A stretch of DNA of 64,000 nt from Spirodela intermedia (Eukaryota > Streptophyta > Magnoliopsida > Alismatales > Araceae). Below the pieces are notes generated by a model that worked only from the letters and a program-made list of their open reading frames with translations, was not told the origin of the DNA and searched no databases. Location: positions 8,303,392 through 8,367,391 of the forward strand of contig LR746265.1 of NCBI GenBank assembly GCA_902729315.2. Direction: 5' to 3'. Both the position numbers and the translations under genes were made by a program. Position 1 is the first letter of the stretch. Each line of letters opens with the position of its first letter. Positions 34,955 through 46,926 of this stretch are shown here, in pieces.

Positions 34955-37350
34955 GATTTTTAATGCTGCCCCTGAAATGTTTTATTAGAATAACCAGATA
35001 AGGTTCTCATCATCACCAGATAATTCGTATAATTGATGTGGTGAGCTGAATCACCTCGTTTACCTGAACCAATAGCCACCATAGAATGTTCAAATGAAAA
35101 GTCTTTCAAGGTAGATTGAAAGAAAAATTCTTTCCCTGATTTGATATAAACGTAAAATTTCCTATGCTAATAATCAGGTTTCAATTGTGATGTCTAATTA
35201 TATGATTTCTTCTGTCTGACTGAATTGACCAAGTGGTTATCCAGATGGGTAGTTCCATCATTGACAACTTTTATGTCATTGAGGACCTACCTTGTCTCTC
35301 GATCATTTTTACTCCATATGTGAATGTCCTCATTCAAGGATGTTTTACATGGTCATATTGCCTTTTGCAATGCAATGTTCAATAGTTTATAAACCTTTTA
35401 GATTTTTTCGAGTTAGGAATATCTGCTCATAATGCTCAAAAGGCTGGATCCATCTTTTTAAATGGACTATGAGCATTTTACAATTTTTTTCATAGCTTAT
35501 ATCTAATTGATTTGCTTGTCTACTGGTAAATAAATCACATTTTTATTAAATTCGCATTCCGTCTTTCTGGTTTTGGGACCAGCAAACTTAGCTGACTCCC
35601 TAGCTTAGCTTATGTTGCGAAGTAAAAACAAATTGAGGATTATACAGATAGGATTCTACATTCAACACAAAGCTGTCAACTCACTTCTCTATTTCACACC
35701 TAATGCTAAAACCTAAAGATCTAAATTGATCGCGTAAGATTATTCTTTCTCAACTACTCCAAACATTCCTCTAGAGTTGCTAGGTTGCACCACAGCCCTC
35801 TTCGGAAACTTACTGGGCTAGCCCTTTTTTGTGACAGAAAACTGAACTTCTTCCGGCTTTTTCGACCAGTCATATCAATTAAAGTTCATTTCAAAGGCTA
35901 ACATTTAGACTTACAAGCTTGCACCTTTCTGCAAAAGAAGTACTACTGCCAACAATTAAAGCACCTCCCATCCGTGGACTACAGTAATTCAGAACATCGT
36001 GGAGGGGGGAGTGGGGGCGGGGGGAGGGGAGTAGAATCCCGAGAGCTATAAAAATTGTACTTATTAATATTATTTTACTTATATGTTTCACAATCAAGAT
36101 AAATAAATCCTCTAACATTTCATTGTATAGGGAGCACGACATTGATGTTTTAACAGAACAGCTTGACGAACGTTGCTGCCAACTCACCGAATGATGATGA
36201 ACTGAGTTCAGCCAGAAGCTAAGCTTTGCAAGCCAGTCTAGTTCTGCCCCTGAAACGCTTTATTGGAGGAAGTAGATAAAGTTGGCATCATCACCCGATA
36301 ATTCCTATGATTGAGGTGGTGAGCTAAATAGATCTCGCGTGCCTGAACCTATTGTTAAAGGCTTGCCTGGCAGATTGCTAGTTTAGATTTTTTTTCTCTG
36401 ATTTGCTATAAAAGCGAATTTCCTATGCAATTCACTTTTCTGATAATAAAGTTCAATTATGACATCTAACAAGGCAATTTCTCCCGTCGAGCTAAGCCAG
36501 CCAAGTAGATTTCGAGGGCATAGCTCCATTGACACAACTTTTATGTCATTTGAGTACCTACCTTGTCTCTAGATCCTCTTGACTCCGTATTTAGATGCCC
36601 TTATTGAAGATTGTTTATCATGTTCATAATATCCTTACCACATTATAGTGGTATATTCATTCGCACTGAAATATTCATGTTAGGCTACTAGCCCTAACTT
36701 ATGCTCGCAAAAAAATAGGCCCAATTAGTGGAAGTGAATGAACCAGTTAACACACCGTCAGAAATATCATGTACAAAAGGGGGTCTATTAGGAGAGAGAA
36801 GGGACCTTTGACAATTTAGTGTTATCCGCAGGAGAGTGGGGGTCTCTCAAACTCCCTTGAACAGTAGGGTTTCATCCCACCCTCTAATCTCGAGTTTACC
36901 CTTTACATTTTCGACTTTAAAAAAATCTAGAATGCTCAAACGATGCATCCGACATTTAAAGTAGACTATCAGACTTTTACATGTTCTGTCATAGCTTAAA
37001 TCAGCTGGATTTATTTTTTACAAGTTATTAAGCCATATTTTGCTTAAACTTGCGGCGTGTGATTCCTGATCTAGGAAACAATAGACTTTGGATACTCTAG
37101 CTTTTGCTGCAGTTAAAAAGAACATTGAGATTTTTACGGATTGGATTCGGCTACTGATGCTCAATACAGTTTTCAACTCACATATCTACTTCACATCTGA
37201 TGCTAGCTTAAAGATCTAAATTGCAAGACTATCATTTTTCTTGTCTAGCCACACTTTCCTCTAATGTTTCTAGCTGCATCCTGTGCCCTTTACAATACTA
37301 CTTAGGCCCAAATTTTGATGAATGCTCTTTATAAACTATTTCAGTAACTT
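34955..37350. repeat. Old tandem duplication of about 1 kb
   Basis: Unit 1 is about 34955-35825 and unit 2 about 36235-37310, in the same orientation. Shared anchors include TGCCCCTGAAA (34970, 36246), CACAACTTTTATGTCATT-type sequence (35264, 36535), CCTACCTTGTCTCT (35287, 36558), ATGCTCAAA (35433, 36933) and AAAGATCTAAATTG (35716, 37210). Unit 2 has an extra insertion at about 36670-36910. The spacer (35830-36230) contains a G-rich run at 36001-36033. No coding sequence is conserved between the units. Confidence 0.7.
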
Positions 37351-37539
37351 GTACCGTAACTACAAGCAGCAGATTTTTCGTTTTCTTTTCTCAAACAATG
37401 CTTAAAATAAATTCAATTATTTCAAATGAAAGAGTTGCATTTGTCTTAAGATGCGACATTAAAGAGGACTCTACACCCATTTATTTCAGCAAGTTCCCAA
37501 TGGTGCAGAATTTGTTCCGTGGACATAAAAGTCTTAACG

Positions 37540-38620
37540 AATAGGAAACTTTGAAAAGGATGGTCCACCTAGCTTCATTAGTACTGGAACTAGTCATTTA
37601 AAAAAATAACGAGCATTAAATACACGCCTATCTTCGGATTGTAGTGTACTGTTCGCAAAAAATCGTGTGGATGTACGTAAGTCAACAGGATGAAGGCACG
37701 TGACTTAATACAGGAATGTTTACATACGGAGGAAACAAGGACATCACGGGGAGATGTCTGCTGGATGAAGGAGAATAATACACGCTTGAAGATATTGCGT
37801 GGAGCACGTGGTCAAGGCAGTGGAACTCGGATGTAAGAAACTTCGAGGACAAGTGAGTCTCTTTTTGTGACGTTTTAGGGCTTTCTACGTAAATCGTGGG
37901 GTGTCTTGATATGTTCCTATTTTCTGTTGTCTTCTGTTTTCTGCTTCTGATGGAAATTATCTGCATGGTTTGGAAACCGAAGCCCTACGCATTTGTAAAC
38001 TACGGTTGGCATATCTTATGAGAAAATTCCGCAGCCACGTCGTTATCAGGCCATTTCGTTTTCCCACTAACAGGGCCATCCATAATGAGAGGATCCAACA
38101 TCAGCTTCTTCCGTACAGATTTGGGTACGGATCAAAAATTGATTCCCAAAGAGCAGTCTATCCTGATTCTCCCCTTTATGCCCGAGGCCAGTAGACTGCG
38201 CTAAGACTAGTTCAGAAGCGGAGGTTGGGGAGGAAAGATTTAGCTAGGGGGAAAGAAGGCGAAAAATGTGTTGATGAGGGTGAGATAATCAGAGTGTTAG
38301 GGGCAGGGAAGGATCTGAAGCAAAAGAAGACTACAAATGATGAGATAAGGATGCCCTAACCAGAGTTTTTATTAGAAGTGATTCAAGTAATCGTAAGTGA
38401 CGACGAGAAACAGTATGGGAGTGGAACATCCCGCAGAGAATAACGCCTCTTTTCGGCATGCCGCAGAAAAGGCGCTTCCCTTCTTTTCAGCATGCCACGG
38501 TATTAGCCAGAGCGCGTATCCCATCTTCATTCTTGGACCACGTTTGTTAATATCTTGACCCTTCTACGCTGTCTTAGGAACCTCTTCAGTATGATCCGGA
38601 TTTCTAGCTCCCTCTCATAG
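37540..38620. repeat. Partial third copy of the proline-rich gene's 3' flanking block
   Basis: Aligns to about 19786-20830 of copy 1. Anchors are ATCGTGTGGAT (37662, 19911), ATTGCGTGGAGCACGTG (37792, 20024), GATTTGGGTA (38118, 20622) and GAAGACTACAAATGATGA (38325, 20755). A weak match near 38535 corresponds to about 21240. The proline-rich gene that should follow is absent; copy 2 begins instead. Confidence 0.72.
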
Positions 38621-39289
38621 TACTGCTACAGATAATGAATGCCCAAGGAAGATTCTTCTGGCGGTTTTTCGTTCGAATTACGGGCTAAAGTATCATTCTC
38701 TACTCCCAGATGAAGTCAGAGACATCGGTCAGTAATTATTTATAACTTTGGGAGATGCTCAAGGTTGCTTGCTTCCAAGGCACTGAACTAGATGCACATG
38801 TGATCATTGTCGTCCGCCTAAAGTGCCTCTGCCCTATACAATACTACTACTTTCTCTGAATGAGAATGACGTTGCTCTTTGATGTGCAGAATATGGCCTC
38901 CAAGATTATGCTAGGATCTCTCCACACAAAGGAACAGAATCACAATGGATCAAAGCCCTCAACCGCCCTCCACTCATTGAAATTCCGCAGGTTACTCCAC
39001 AAAATGAATGCGATGCACTTACTAATAGTGAAAGGAACTCTCCGCCCCCCCTTCTACCTACCAGCATTGGCGAACATCTAGTAACTCCACCCTGTAAGAC
39101 GACAGGTTGGTCATGGAGGCCTATGTCCTAGGAATATGCATTTATGTTTGTCATATCAGGCCAAATGAGAAAGGAAGAAAAAACCGAAGGTTAGGGGAAA
39201 GAGAGTGAGCACAAGTCAAGGTAGAGAAGTACGCTGGCCTAGTCCCATAAAAACAAAAAAAGTCATTCATAATAGGAGGCTAGCCTAAT

Positions 39290-40665
39290 AGGAATGAGGA
39301 GCATATCAGATTGAGCAGTTTAAGAAAACTACTAGAAGTAGGATGCTCAGTCATATAATAGATTGGAAGTATAATATTCTACCGCAAGGCTAAGATCAAA
39401 TAAATATGCAAAGGTAGTTATTCTGATAATCTCCCAACGGCATTCACAAAAAGATATATTAAATGTAAGTAGCTAGATAATAGAAACAATCGGAGATACC
39501 GTACTGCCAGAAGGGGTAACAAATCAATGCAGGAGCCCACGTTGAAGCTGGACCTCAATTGTGGATAGTTGAAGATTTCCTGAGTCAAACCAAGATGCTG
39601 ACCATTGACTAGTTAATTGTCCATTGGACAAGTGATGGACCGTGGACTAGGATGAACAGGTTGATCGTGGACTGGCTTGAACCAGAGGATCGGGATGGCG
39701 TGGACCAGGTAGTCTGTGGGAATCTGACCAGCGAGATGAGCTGGTGTGAGCCAAGGGTTTGAGATGGTTCGGACCAGGACGGCGGGTGGGCTCAGACCAG
39801 GCGGTCAAGCCAGTTTCGGTCGGCCAGCGGTTAGATGGTCAGGTCAGCCAAGCTAGAAACAGTTCATGCCTCGGTCCATGCTATCGCGAACCGGGTCGGA
39901 TTAAACCGTAGCCAGTAGCACGAGCAGGTCATGCGAAGGAACAGAACGGGATGAAGGGTTGAGAAAGGGAAAGCAGTGGCGACAGTGGAATGGGTGGAGG
40001 GCAGAGAAAGGGAAGGTGGGGACAACGTAGGGCAGCGATAATGGTGTCAGGCGATGGTGAACAATGGCGGGCAGATGATGGTGGAATGGGAGATGGATGA
40101 GGATGTTGGTTTGAGGCAGCAGCGAATGATGGCGGCAGGATGATAGGCAATTGGGATGAAAGCGGCAGTTGGTGGCTGGAGAATGGTGCACCGTGGCTAC
40201 GGCTAACTCGGTGATGGCAAGGGGTAAGACAGCGGTCAAGAGACAGAGAAGGTTGTAGAGGTGGGAGACGGCGAGCGGCAAACTGGCGGCTTTACGAGCG
40301 GAGGTTGGAGAAGTGGAAGAAGAGAGGGAGAAGAAGGTCTAGACCAGTAACAGTGGGGTCCTCCAACCAACCTAAGCCGGGGCGACGAGATCAAAAGATC
40401 AGGTTGGCAAATTATGCTTAAAATCCAATATCCAATTTATAGGCCTCAACTAGTAACTGAAACAGCAAAAGTTATGGAAAACAGATTAAGTAAAAGATGA
40501 ACTTACCCATTTCAAGGTGTTTGTGGCGGCGATGTGAGCAGCAGATTGTTCAGTCATCGGCGAGGTCCATGTCCTCCACTTCATGCGTCTCCAACTCTCC
40601 ATCTTGACTAGCTTCATGTTCTTTAGGCAATGGTGAGCTGCCTCCTGGTGCATCATTGTCCAAGT
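39290..40665. repeat. Dispersed repeat E, copy 2, inserted in duplication copy 2
   Basis: Copy 1 of the duplicated block reads GGAGGCTAGCT directly followed by CAAGCACTTATGACAG (18229-18255). Copy 2 reads GGAGGCTAGCC (39281), then 1.4 kb of extra sequence, then CAAGTGTTCGTGATAG (40663). The extra sequence matches 26.6-28.3 kb. This defines an insertion of a mobile-looking unit after the duplication, but termini and class are unclear. Confidence 0.62.
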
Positions 40666-40870
40666 GTTCGTGATAGTCAGCTTCCAAAGAACCATAAGGA
40701 TCCTTAGTCATTCAATAAAAGAGCAAGAAGAAAGAAACCTACAGAGGGAGTTCTTAGGTAACTCGGACAAAAATTTGGTTTCTAAATTGGACGAAATAAT
40801 TTACAGTACTGAGCATAGAGCTTCCACCTAGATCGGCAGCAGTTTATTGGGGAGGAGAGATGTTACCCTA

Positions 40871-40974
40871 CATGTCATCTATGGTAAAGAGATAACACTC
40901 AGCATGTCATCGATGGTAAATAGATAACACCCAACATGTCATCTATGGTAAAGAGATAGCACCCAGCATATCAT
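40871..40974 (+). repeat. 32-bp tandem repeat, about 3.3 units before an LTR insertion
   Basis: Units start with CATGTCATC-like sequence at 40871, 40903, 40935 and 40967, followed by TATGGTAAAGAGATA. The fourth unit is split by the D LTR and continues at 43093. Copy 1 of the block (18625-18660) has about one unit. Confidence 0.85.
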
Positions 40975-43092
40975 TGATGGTGTGCACTTGTCGTTCTGTT
41001 TAAATGCACACTATCTAATAATATTTATAACTAAGACTTAATAAAATACTAGTATAGAAGTAAGTGTCAAGTCGAACATAGGAATATTAATTAATTTGTC
41101 ATGAAAACTAATTTAATTTATATATAAGTGATTTTAATATTCTATTAATACTTAGGAGAAATAATAAAATAGAAGGGTGAGGTCAAAAGAATAAAAAAAG
41201 GGAAGTGGAGAAAAGGAAGGAGGAAAAGAGAGAGAGAAGAGAGAGTTCCCTTGAGAGAGAGTAGAGATGAGGTCTCTTGTGAAAGGGATAGAAAGAGAGA
41301 GGAGGAGAGAAATCTCACATGAGATAGAGAGAAAGAAAAGTCTCATGAGAGAGAGAAAGAGAAGGAGATCAATCAAGAGAGAGGGAGAGAAAAGGAGAGA
41401 TCTCATGAGAGATAGAGAGAAGAGAGGTCTCACAAGAGAGGGAGAGAAAGAAATAAGACGAATGGATGTGTGCTCGAAGATTCATACAGATGACATGAGG
41501 TCAGCTGTGAATGTCTCCAGCTTGTTACAATCATTGAGTGCTCATTAATTAGCCATTAATCTCGATGATTTTGTGTTTGAAAATAGAAAAATACTCACTA
41601 TTTGTGGAACGCTGGGAATGTGAATATGTCAAGATTCGACTCTAAATCAATAGAAAATAAGTTGAAAACAATCTTAGCTTGATTTTAGATGAGTTTTGGA
41701 GGATTCAAAAGAAGAACAAAGATCATTCATCAAGTTTTGAATTAGTTCTACTCATTTCAATTGAAACGTGGTTGAAACGGAAATAGCTTGCTGTAAAATG
41801 TAAATAAATGACAAAAGTAGGTAAGTAAATGTTAAAAATAGGAAATAAATCATTGCCCAAGTTTAGTTTGCCTCTTGGGCAATTAGAGATACTAGTGTGG
41901 TGGCTTGGTTTCGTCTAATCGTGCCACATCATGTTGGAAGTCACAGAAGTATCGTTTGGAAACACTACGCCACTTGTCGGAGAGATCCACCAAAAGAAGG
42001 GTTGACCATGCTGTCACCGTCATCTAGAAGAAGGGAAGAGCTGACCACTCACCCGAGGCCTTGAGTGCAGTTGGGGGAGGAAAGAAGAAGTTTACTGATC
42101 ATCGAAGATGTCAATCACACAAAAAGAGAGAAGAATGAATTGTTGTGTTAGCGACTACTATCAGAATTTTAAAGATAATTAATAATATCTATTTTACCAA
42201 AAAATAATTGATTATTATCTTTATATCATTGATGATGATACATGTGAGAACTTAAGTTCTTAGTATCGTGGAGCTCTACAAGCCGCTAGATCAGATGAGC
42301 TTGGTCATGTGGCTCTTTGAGTGACGTAGGATCAACCCGCCACAAACCACTACTGATCAAGAACTTATGTTCTAATACCATGGTGCCTCCATAGCCGTTG
42401 AATCTGCCTTTAAGGCCACATGCGTGCTGAGCAGTGTCAAATTTGTGAATTACTAATGAATCACTTTATGCATTTGGTATCATGGTGGTTCGCTAGCCGC
42501 AAGATCAAGCTAATCAAATGACGTGGCTCTTGACATACCACTAGATCACACTGTGCTCCACATGGCCACACTGAAATAGATGAAAACATTTAGTCCCACA
42601 TCAGAAATATTTCAGAACATATGCTGAATATAAACTAAAGCTACATCTCTCAACAGAGATCCCTTCTCCCAAAATAAAATAATGTCCAGGACCATCTTGC
42701 GAGAAGGCAATAAGGTGGTCCACCCTCGTGCACATACATTTATACGAGCGCTCCTTGCCCCACGACTGGTTGACCATTGGGACATGGAAGGGGAGTGATA
42801 CATGTGTGTAGAGCGAGGCATTCATCACTCGAGCCCAGCTCATGGCTCCCTGAGTCTAGGTCTACCTGCTCAACCATTGTCCCCCCTCTAGGTCAATTGT
42901 TGAGTGCTAGCTTGCCAGCGAGCAGAAGAATTTCTAATATTTTATTATTTTAATTTTAATAATAAAAAATTATGCTAAGTATTCTGACTTCAAACTTCTA
43001 AAATTAAAAATATATTCTATGTTTATTCGGCAAGTTAACACAATAAAATCAAATAATAAAACTAATTAAAATACATAATTCTTGCTTTAACA
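40975..43092 (-). repeat. Solo LTR, family D, with perfect 5-bp target duplication
   Basis: On the minus strand it runs from TGTTAAAGCAAGAATTATG (43092) to GTGCACACCATCA (40975), giving TG...CA ends. ATCAT at 40970-40974 and again at 43093-43097 is the target duplication. It contains a GA/CT-rich block (41220-41450) and, on the minus strand, a promoter-like stretch with CTCCCCTTCCATG, GTGGGGCAAGGAG and CGTATAAATG (about 42735-42800). There is no internal coding domain, so it is a solo LTR. Confidence 0.92.
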
Positions 43093-43910
43093 ATCATCGA
43101 TGGTAAAGAGATAATACTATAAAAATTGGTGTCAATTGATTGAAGGTGCTATTATGCTGTATAAACCATTCAAGGAATTCCTAGTTGTAAGGACACAATT
43201 CAGGATTTAAGATGATCTGATTCTCAAACAGGCCTTATATACTTGCTATGAATGAAATTCAAGTAATTGATAACTAGCAAGTGATGGTCTCAATTAATTT
43301 ATCCAAAAAGGACACCCTGCTGAGGAACCCAGAGATGGTCCTAAAGAGGTAGGAACTCGTTCAGCAAAAGACAATTCAAGTACAAGACCCTTTGACTGTC
43401 AATCAAGCCTTGTGCACTTGCTAGAAAATAAATTACAGAATGTGATAATAGGCAAATAGAGGTCTCAAGCAATAAGTCAATTAAGTCAACATAAAAAATT
43501 GGTTTACTAGGAAACAAGAAATAGTCGATTCAAGATAGGAACAGGTTAGGCATCTCATTTCCAAGCCTGAATCACCATTAAATTTGAATCAACTTTCTCA
43601 GAGCCACATGATCAGTCGTCCAGACTTGTTGGCTAAGCCTTCTGTGGCTAGACAAAAAAAGCCTGAAGAGGTACCTAAATCTGATTCTTGACGTCATATG
43701 GCGGCTGTCTACAGTATGCTTCTTTAAATCGTGATATAAGGTTCCGACCATCCATCAATCGATTCAATTATCTTTTTGCCTAATCACTCATTAATCGATA
43801 GCCAAAAAAAATACTGATATTTTTTCGACTTGCCATATTGTTGTTTTACAATTTGACATTAGATACACGAATAAAATGTATGCCGTTAGATAGACGTCAA
43901 ATAACTGCCG

Positions 43911-44300
43911 ATGGATCATATCCCACTGACACTAAACAATTGTCGGTGTCTCTGTTTCAGGGCGACTGCTAGATCTGAATCGGTCAAAAGAGCTTGCTCT
44001 TCTGTTGATGGGGTGTGGGGGGGGTGGGGGGAGGGGAGGATAAGAATGAAAAGAACCAGCATACATTTTATTCGTGAATCAGCCCACCGGGTAACTTGAT
44101 GAGAATGTAATGAGAATGTATCTAACAGGTGAAGTAAGGCAAATTGCGCTTCTGCTTTAAAAGTTATTCTGCGAATCACTGATCTTAATTAGAGTAACAC
44201 TTTTGGAGAGACGACTCTTATGGAGAAGGAGACTGAGAACTGGATGAGCCACCGAGCTTCCCCACTGCTGAAACGAGTCATTTTCAACAGCAATGAGCAT
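43911..44300. other. Non-coding part of copy 2 with G-rich run
   Basis: Matches 19455-19860 of copy 1 but has an extra G-rich run at about 44009-44040 that copy 1 lacks. No gene. Confidence 0.5.
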
Positions 44301-45698
44301 TAAAGACATGCCACTATTTGTTGACTCAAGTAGAGGCATGTCGACTTAATACATGCATGATGACGGGTGGAGTAAATAGGAACAATACATTCCTCAATCT
44401 ATTCCGAGCACGTGATGAAGACGCAGGAATTCGGAGTACCAAACATCGACCTCAGACTACGTTCCGTACCTCCCGTCTTAGGTAGATCCTCGTGTGTTTG
44501 GACATTTCTCGTGGCGACATTTAGTGTACGTTGTGTAGAGACAGTACCGATTGCCCCCACCCCCATTTTCATGAAAAGAAAATTCAAATAGTAAAAAACT
44601 GTAGACATTATTTTAGAAGTTTCGTAATAGTTGACCTCTCACGAGTTGATTCAGTATAGCTTTATTGAAATCGGGAAGCAAACTGTGCAAAGGCCCGTAA
44701 TTCCAGCATGTCGTTGAATCAAAATTATTTTCGTATCACTCAATCTTTCTTGATACAGACGAAAAACTGTCTAGATGGTTAGTTACTAGAAATTAGTCGC
44801 ACTTATAAGGTACCCTAGGCATGTATTGTGAGAAACTTCCGCAACCGCATCAATTTGCGTCCTTTCCGGTTTTTTAATAATCCGGTCATTTGGGTATGAA
44901 GCATCATGCAGTTGATTCACAAAAAGTTCTCCCCTAACTCTCCCTTATGATGTCCCTGACCAGTGGACTGCGTTTAGCCTCGTTCAAGATCAACAGAGGT
45001 TGGAACGGGAAGGATCTAAAGCGGAAGAAAACTACAAAGATGATATCTGGATGCGGTAATCAAAGTTTTGGTGAAATGCGGCTCCATAAACTTGTCTGGC
45101 TCACATACTATCCCGTTATCGCGTGGTTTCACGTAGCTGAGGAAAATGCTCTAAACTAAGTTGATACAGCAATTTGCATTGAAAAGACCTTTTTTGACAT
45201 AACTATTACTCAATAGCACAAATGTTCGGTATTCCCTCCTAAATTATATACTTGTTCGAAATGTTGTATTTTGATACGTGGATCACACAGCTTCGTTTGG
45301 GAAAGTACTGACTAATAGCGTTTTAAAATCAAAGTTTACACCTTGCTTGTCTCTACCGAAGTGACACGCCAAAATTTCTCCACCAAACATCCATTTTACT
45401 CTCGGATAGTGTCCGCAGATCAAAAGGAAGAATTGCAGACAGTTTCCTGACCAGAGTCCACCACCAAAACAATCATTCAAAAACATTTGCTGTTAGAGGA
45501 AACAGATATCTGATATTAGACTTCAGGTTTCACTGATAGATACAATTGTGCGACATATTCTTACACCTCAAGCTTCACTGACCAATACAGCTGTGCGACA
45601 TATTGTTACAACCTTTTATTGATACTCAACAGAACAACGAAACAGGACAGTGCCTCTTGTCAAGAAGCACAGATCGCATCACTCTTGTCCTCAGTAAT

Positions 45699-46817
45699 CT
45701 ACGGACAAGCCAGCCCACTAGGCACGTCCACGCCGCATAGATTCAGCAGCAGCTTAATGTCGCCTGGGATTTGAATATTGAGTCCGAGAATATTTGCTTT
45801 AATCGCGAGGCAAAGGCACGTGGCAAGGTTGTAGCTTGGAATCGACTTGATGATACTGCAACAAAGTTGATAGCCTATTGGGATCCCCAAGAGTTTCAGG
45901 ACTGTGAGAACTGGAGCGCACACGCCTAGTAATGTAAGCTGAATCAAACAGCTTGGTGGAGGCGGTGGCGGAGGTGGTGGAGGTGGGGGTGGAGGTGGGG
46001 GTGGAGGTGGTGGAGGAGGTGGAGGTGGAGGTGGAGGTGGAGGTGGAGGTGGTGGCGGAGGTGGTGGTGGTGGAGGAGGGGGTGGAGGAGGAGGAGGTGG
46101 GGGTGGAGGTGGGGGTGGAGGTGGTGGGGGTGGAGGCGGAGGTGGAGGTGGTCTAGGTGGAGGTGGTCTAGGTGGAGGTGGAGGTGGAGGTGGTCTAGGT
46201 GGAGGTGGAGGTGGAGGTGGTCTAGGTGGAGGTGGCGGAGGTGGTGGTGGTGGAGGAGGGGGTGGAGGAGGAGGAGGTGGGGGTGGAGGTGGGGGTGGAG
46301 GTGGTGGGGGTGGAGGCGGAGGTGGAGGTGGTCTAGGTGGAGGTGGTCTAGGTGGAGGTGGAGGTGGAGGTGGTCTAGGTGGAGGTGGAGGTGGAGGTGG
46401 TCTAGGTGGAGGTGGAGGTGGAGGTGGTCTAGGTGGAGGTGGAGGTGGAGGTGGAGGTGGAGGTCGTGGTGGTGGTGGCGGTGGTGGTCGAGGTGGAGGT
46501 GGAGGTGGTGGTGGTGGTCGAGATGGAGGTGGAGGTGGAGGTGGAGGCGGAGGTGGAGGTGGTGGAGGCGGAGGAGGTGGTGGTGGTGGTGGAGGTGGTG
46601 GTGGAGGTGGTGGTGGAGGTGGTGGTGGTGGTGGTGGTCTAGGTGGAGGTGGAGGTGGAGATCGTGGTGGTGGTGGCGGTGGTGGTCGAGGTGGAGGTGG
46701 TGGTGGTGATCGAGGTGGAGGTGGACGTCTAGGCAAGCCTTGGCTAGAAACCAATGTGAAGAAGAGCAAATTGAAAACGAGGAGGAGTGCTATCGATGCC
46801 CGACGTTTTAAGGCCAT
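45699..46817 (-). CDS. Hybrid proline-rich protein with C-terminal 8-cysteine domain (copy 2)
   Basis: Paralogue of the gene at 21529-22881. I place the start at the ATG at 46817, 16 codons inside the longest reading frame. That position matches the start of copy 1 and puts the signal peptide (ASIALLLVFNLLFFTLVSSQG) at the N-terminus, giving 372 aa. The middle is proline broken by regularly spaced Arg (CCT-AGA units). The last 84 residues are the 8-cysteine domain with Cys at 290, 300, 319, 320, 334, 336, 361 and 371; it differs from copy 1 at 9 of 84 positions. The run next to the domain is 66 prolines (45954-46151), against 65 in copy 1. The frame is open throughout, with no shifted zone. 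A predicted apoplastic or cell-wall protein; exact role unknown. Confidence 0.92.
   Translation of the reverse strand: MALKRRASIALLLVFNLLFFTLVSSQGLPRRPPPPRSPPPPPPRPPPPPPPRSPPPPPPRPPPPPPPPPPPPPPPPPPPPPPPPPPPPPPPPPPPPPPSRPPPPPPPPPRPPPPPPPRPPPPPPPPPPPRPPPPPPPPRPPPPPPPPRPPPPPPPPRPPPPRPPPPPPPPPPPPPPPPPPPPPPPPPPPPPPPPPPPPRPPPPPPPPRPPPPPPPPRPPPPRPPPPPPPPPPPPPPPPPPPPPPPPPPPPPPPPPPPPPPPPPPPPPPPPPPPPPPPPPPPPPPPPPPSCLIQLTLLGVCAPVLTVLKLLGIPIGYQLCCSIIKSIPSYNLATCLCLAIKANILGLNIQIPGDIKLLLNLCGVDVPSGLACP
46051..46410 (-). repeat. Perfect 180-bp in-frame tandem duplication inside proline-rich gene 2
   Basis: Bases 46051-46230 and 46231-46410 are identical as far as I can read, position by position, including the irregular GGTCTAGGTGG spacers. 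The unit is 60 codons, so the frame is unchanged. Confidence 0.92.
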
Positions 46818-46917
46818 AATTAGCCTGACACGTGAAGACCCTGGATTGCCAGAATGAGGAATCAAAGATGAGCCGGAGCTTCAAAAGTGCGTTTCTCAGC
46901 TGTGCGGCAGTACAAGG

Positions 46918-46926
46918 AATTTATAG
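46918..46926 (-). promoter_or_regulatory. TATA box of proline-rich gene 2
   Basis: CTATAAATT on the minus strand about 100 bp upstream of the chosen ATG (46817), in the same context as in copy 1 (22981-22989). Its conserved distance supports the shorter start. Confidence 0.7.

Noticed and set aside
40871-40974. Regular 32-bp repeats resembling a CRISPR array
   Set aside because: The units are contiguous with no unique spacers, and the context is a plant genome.
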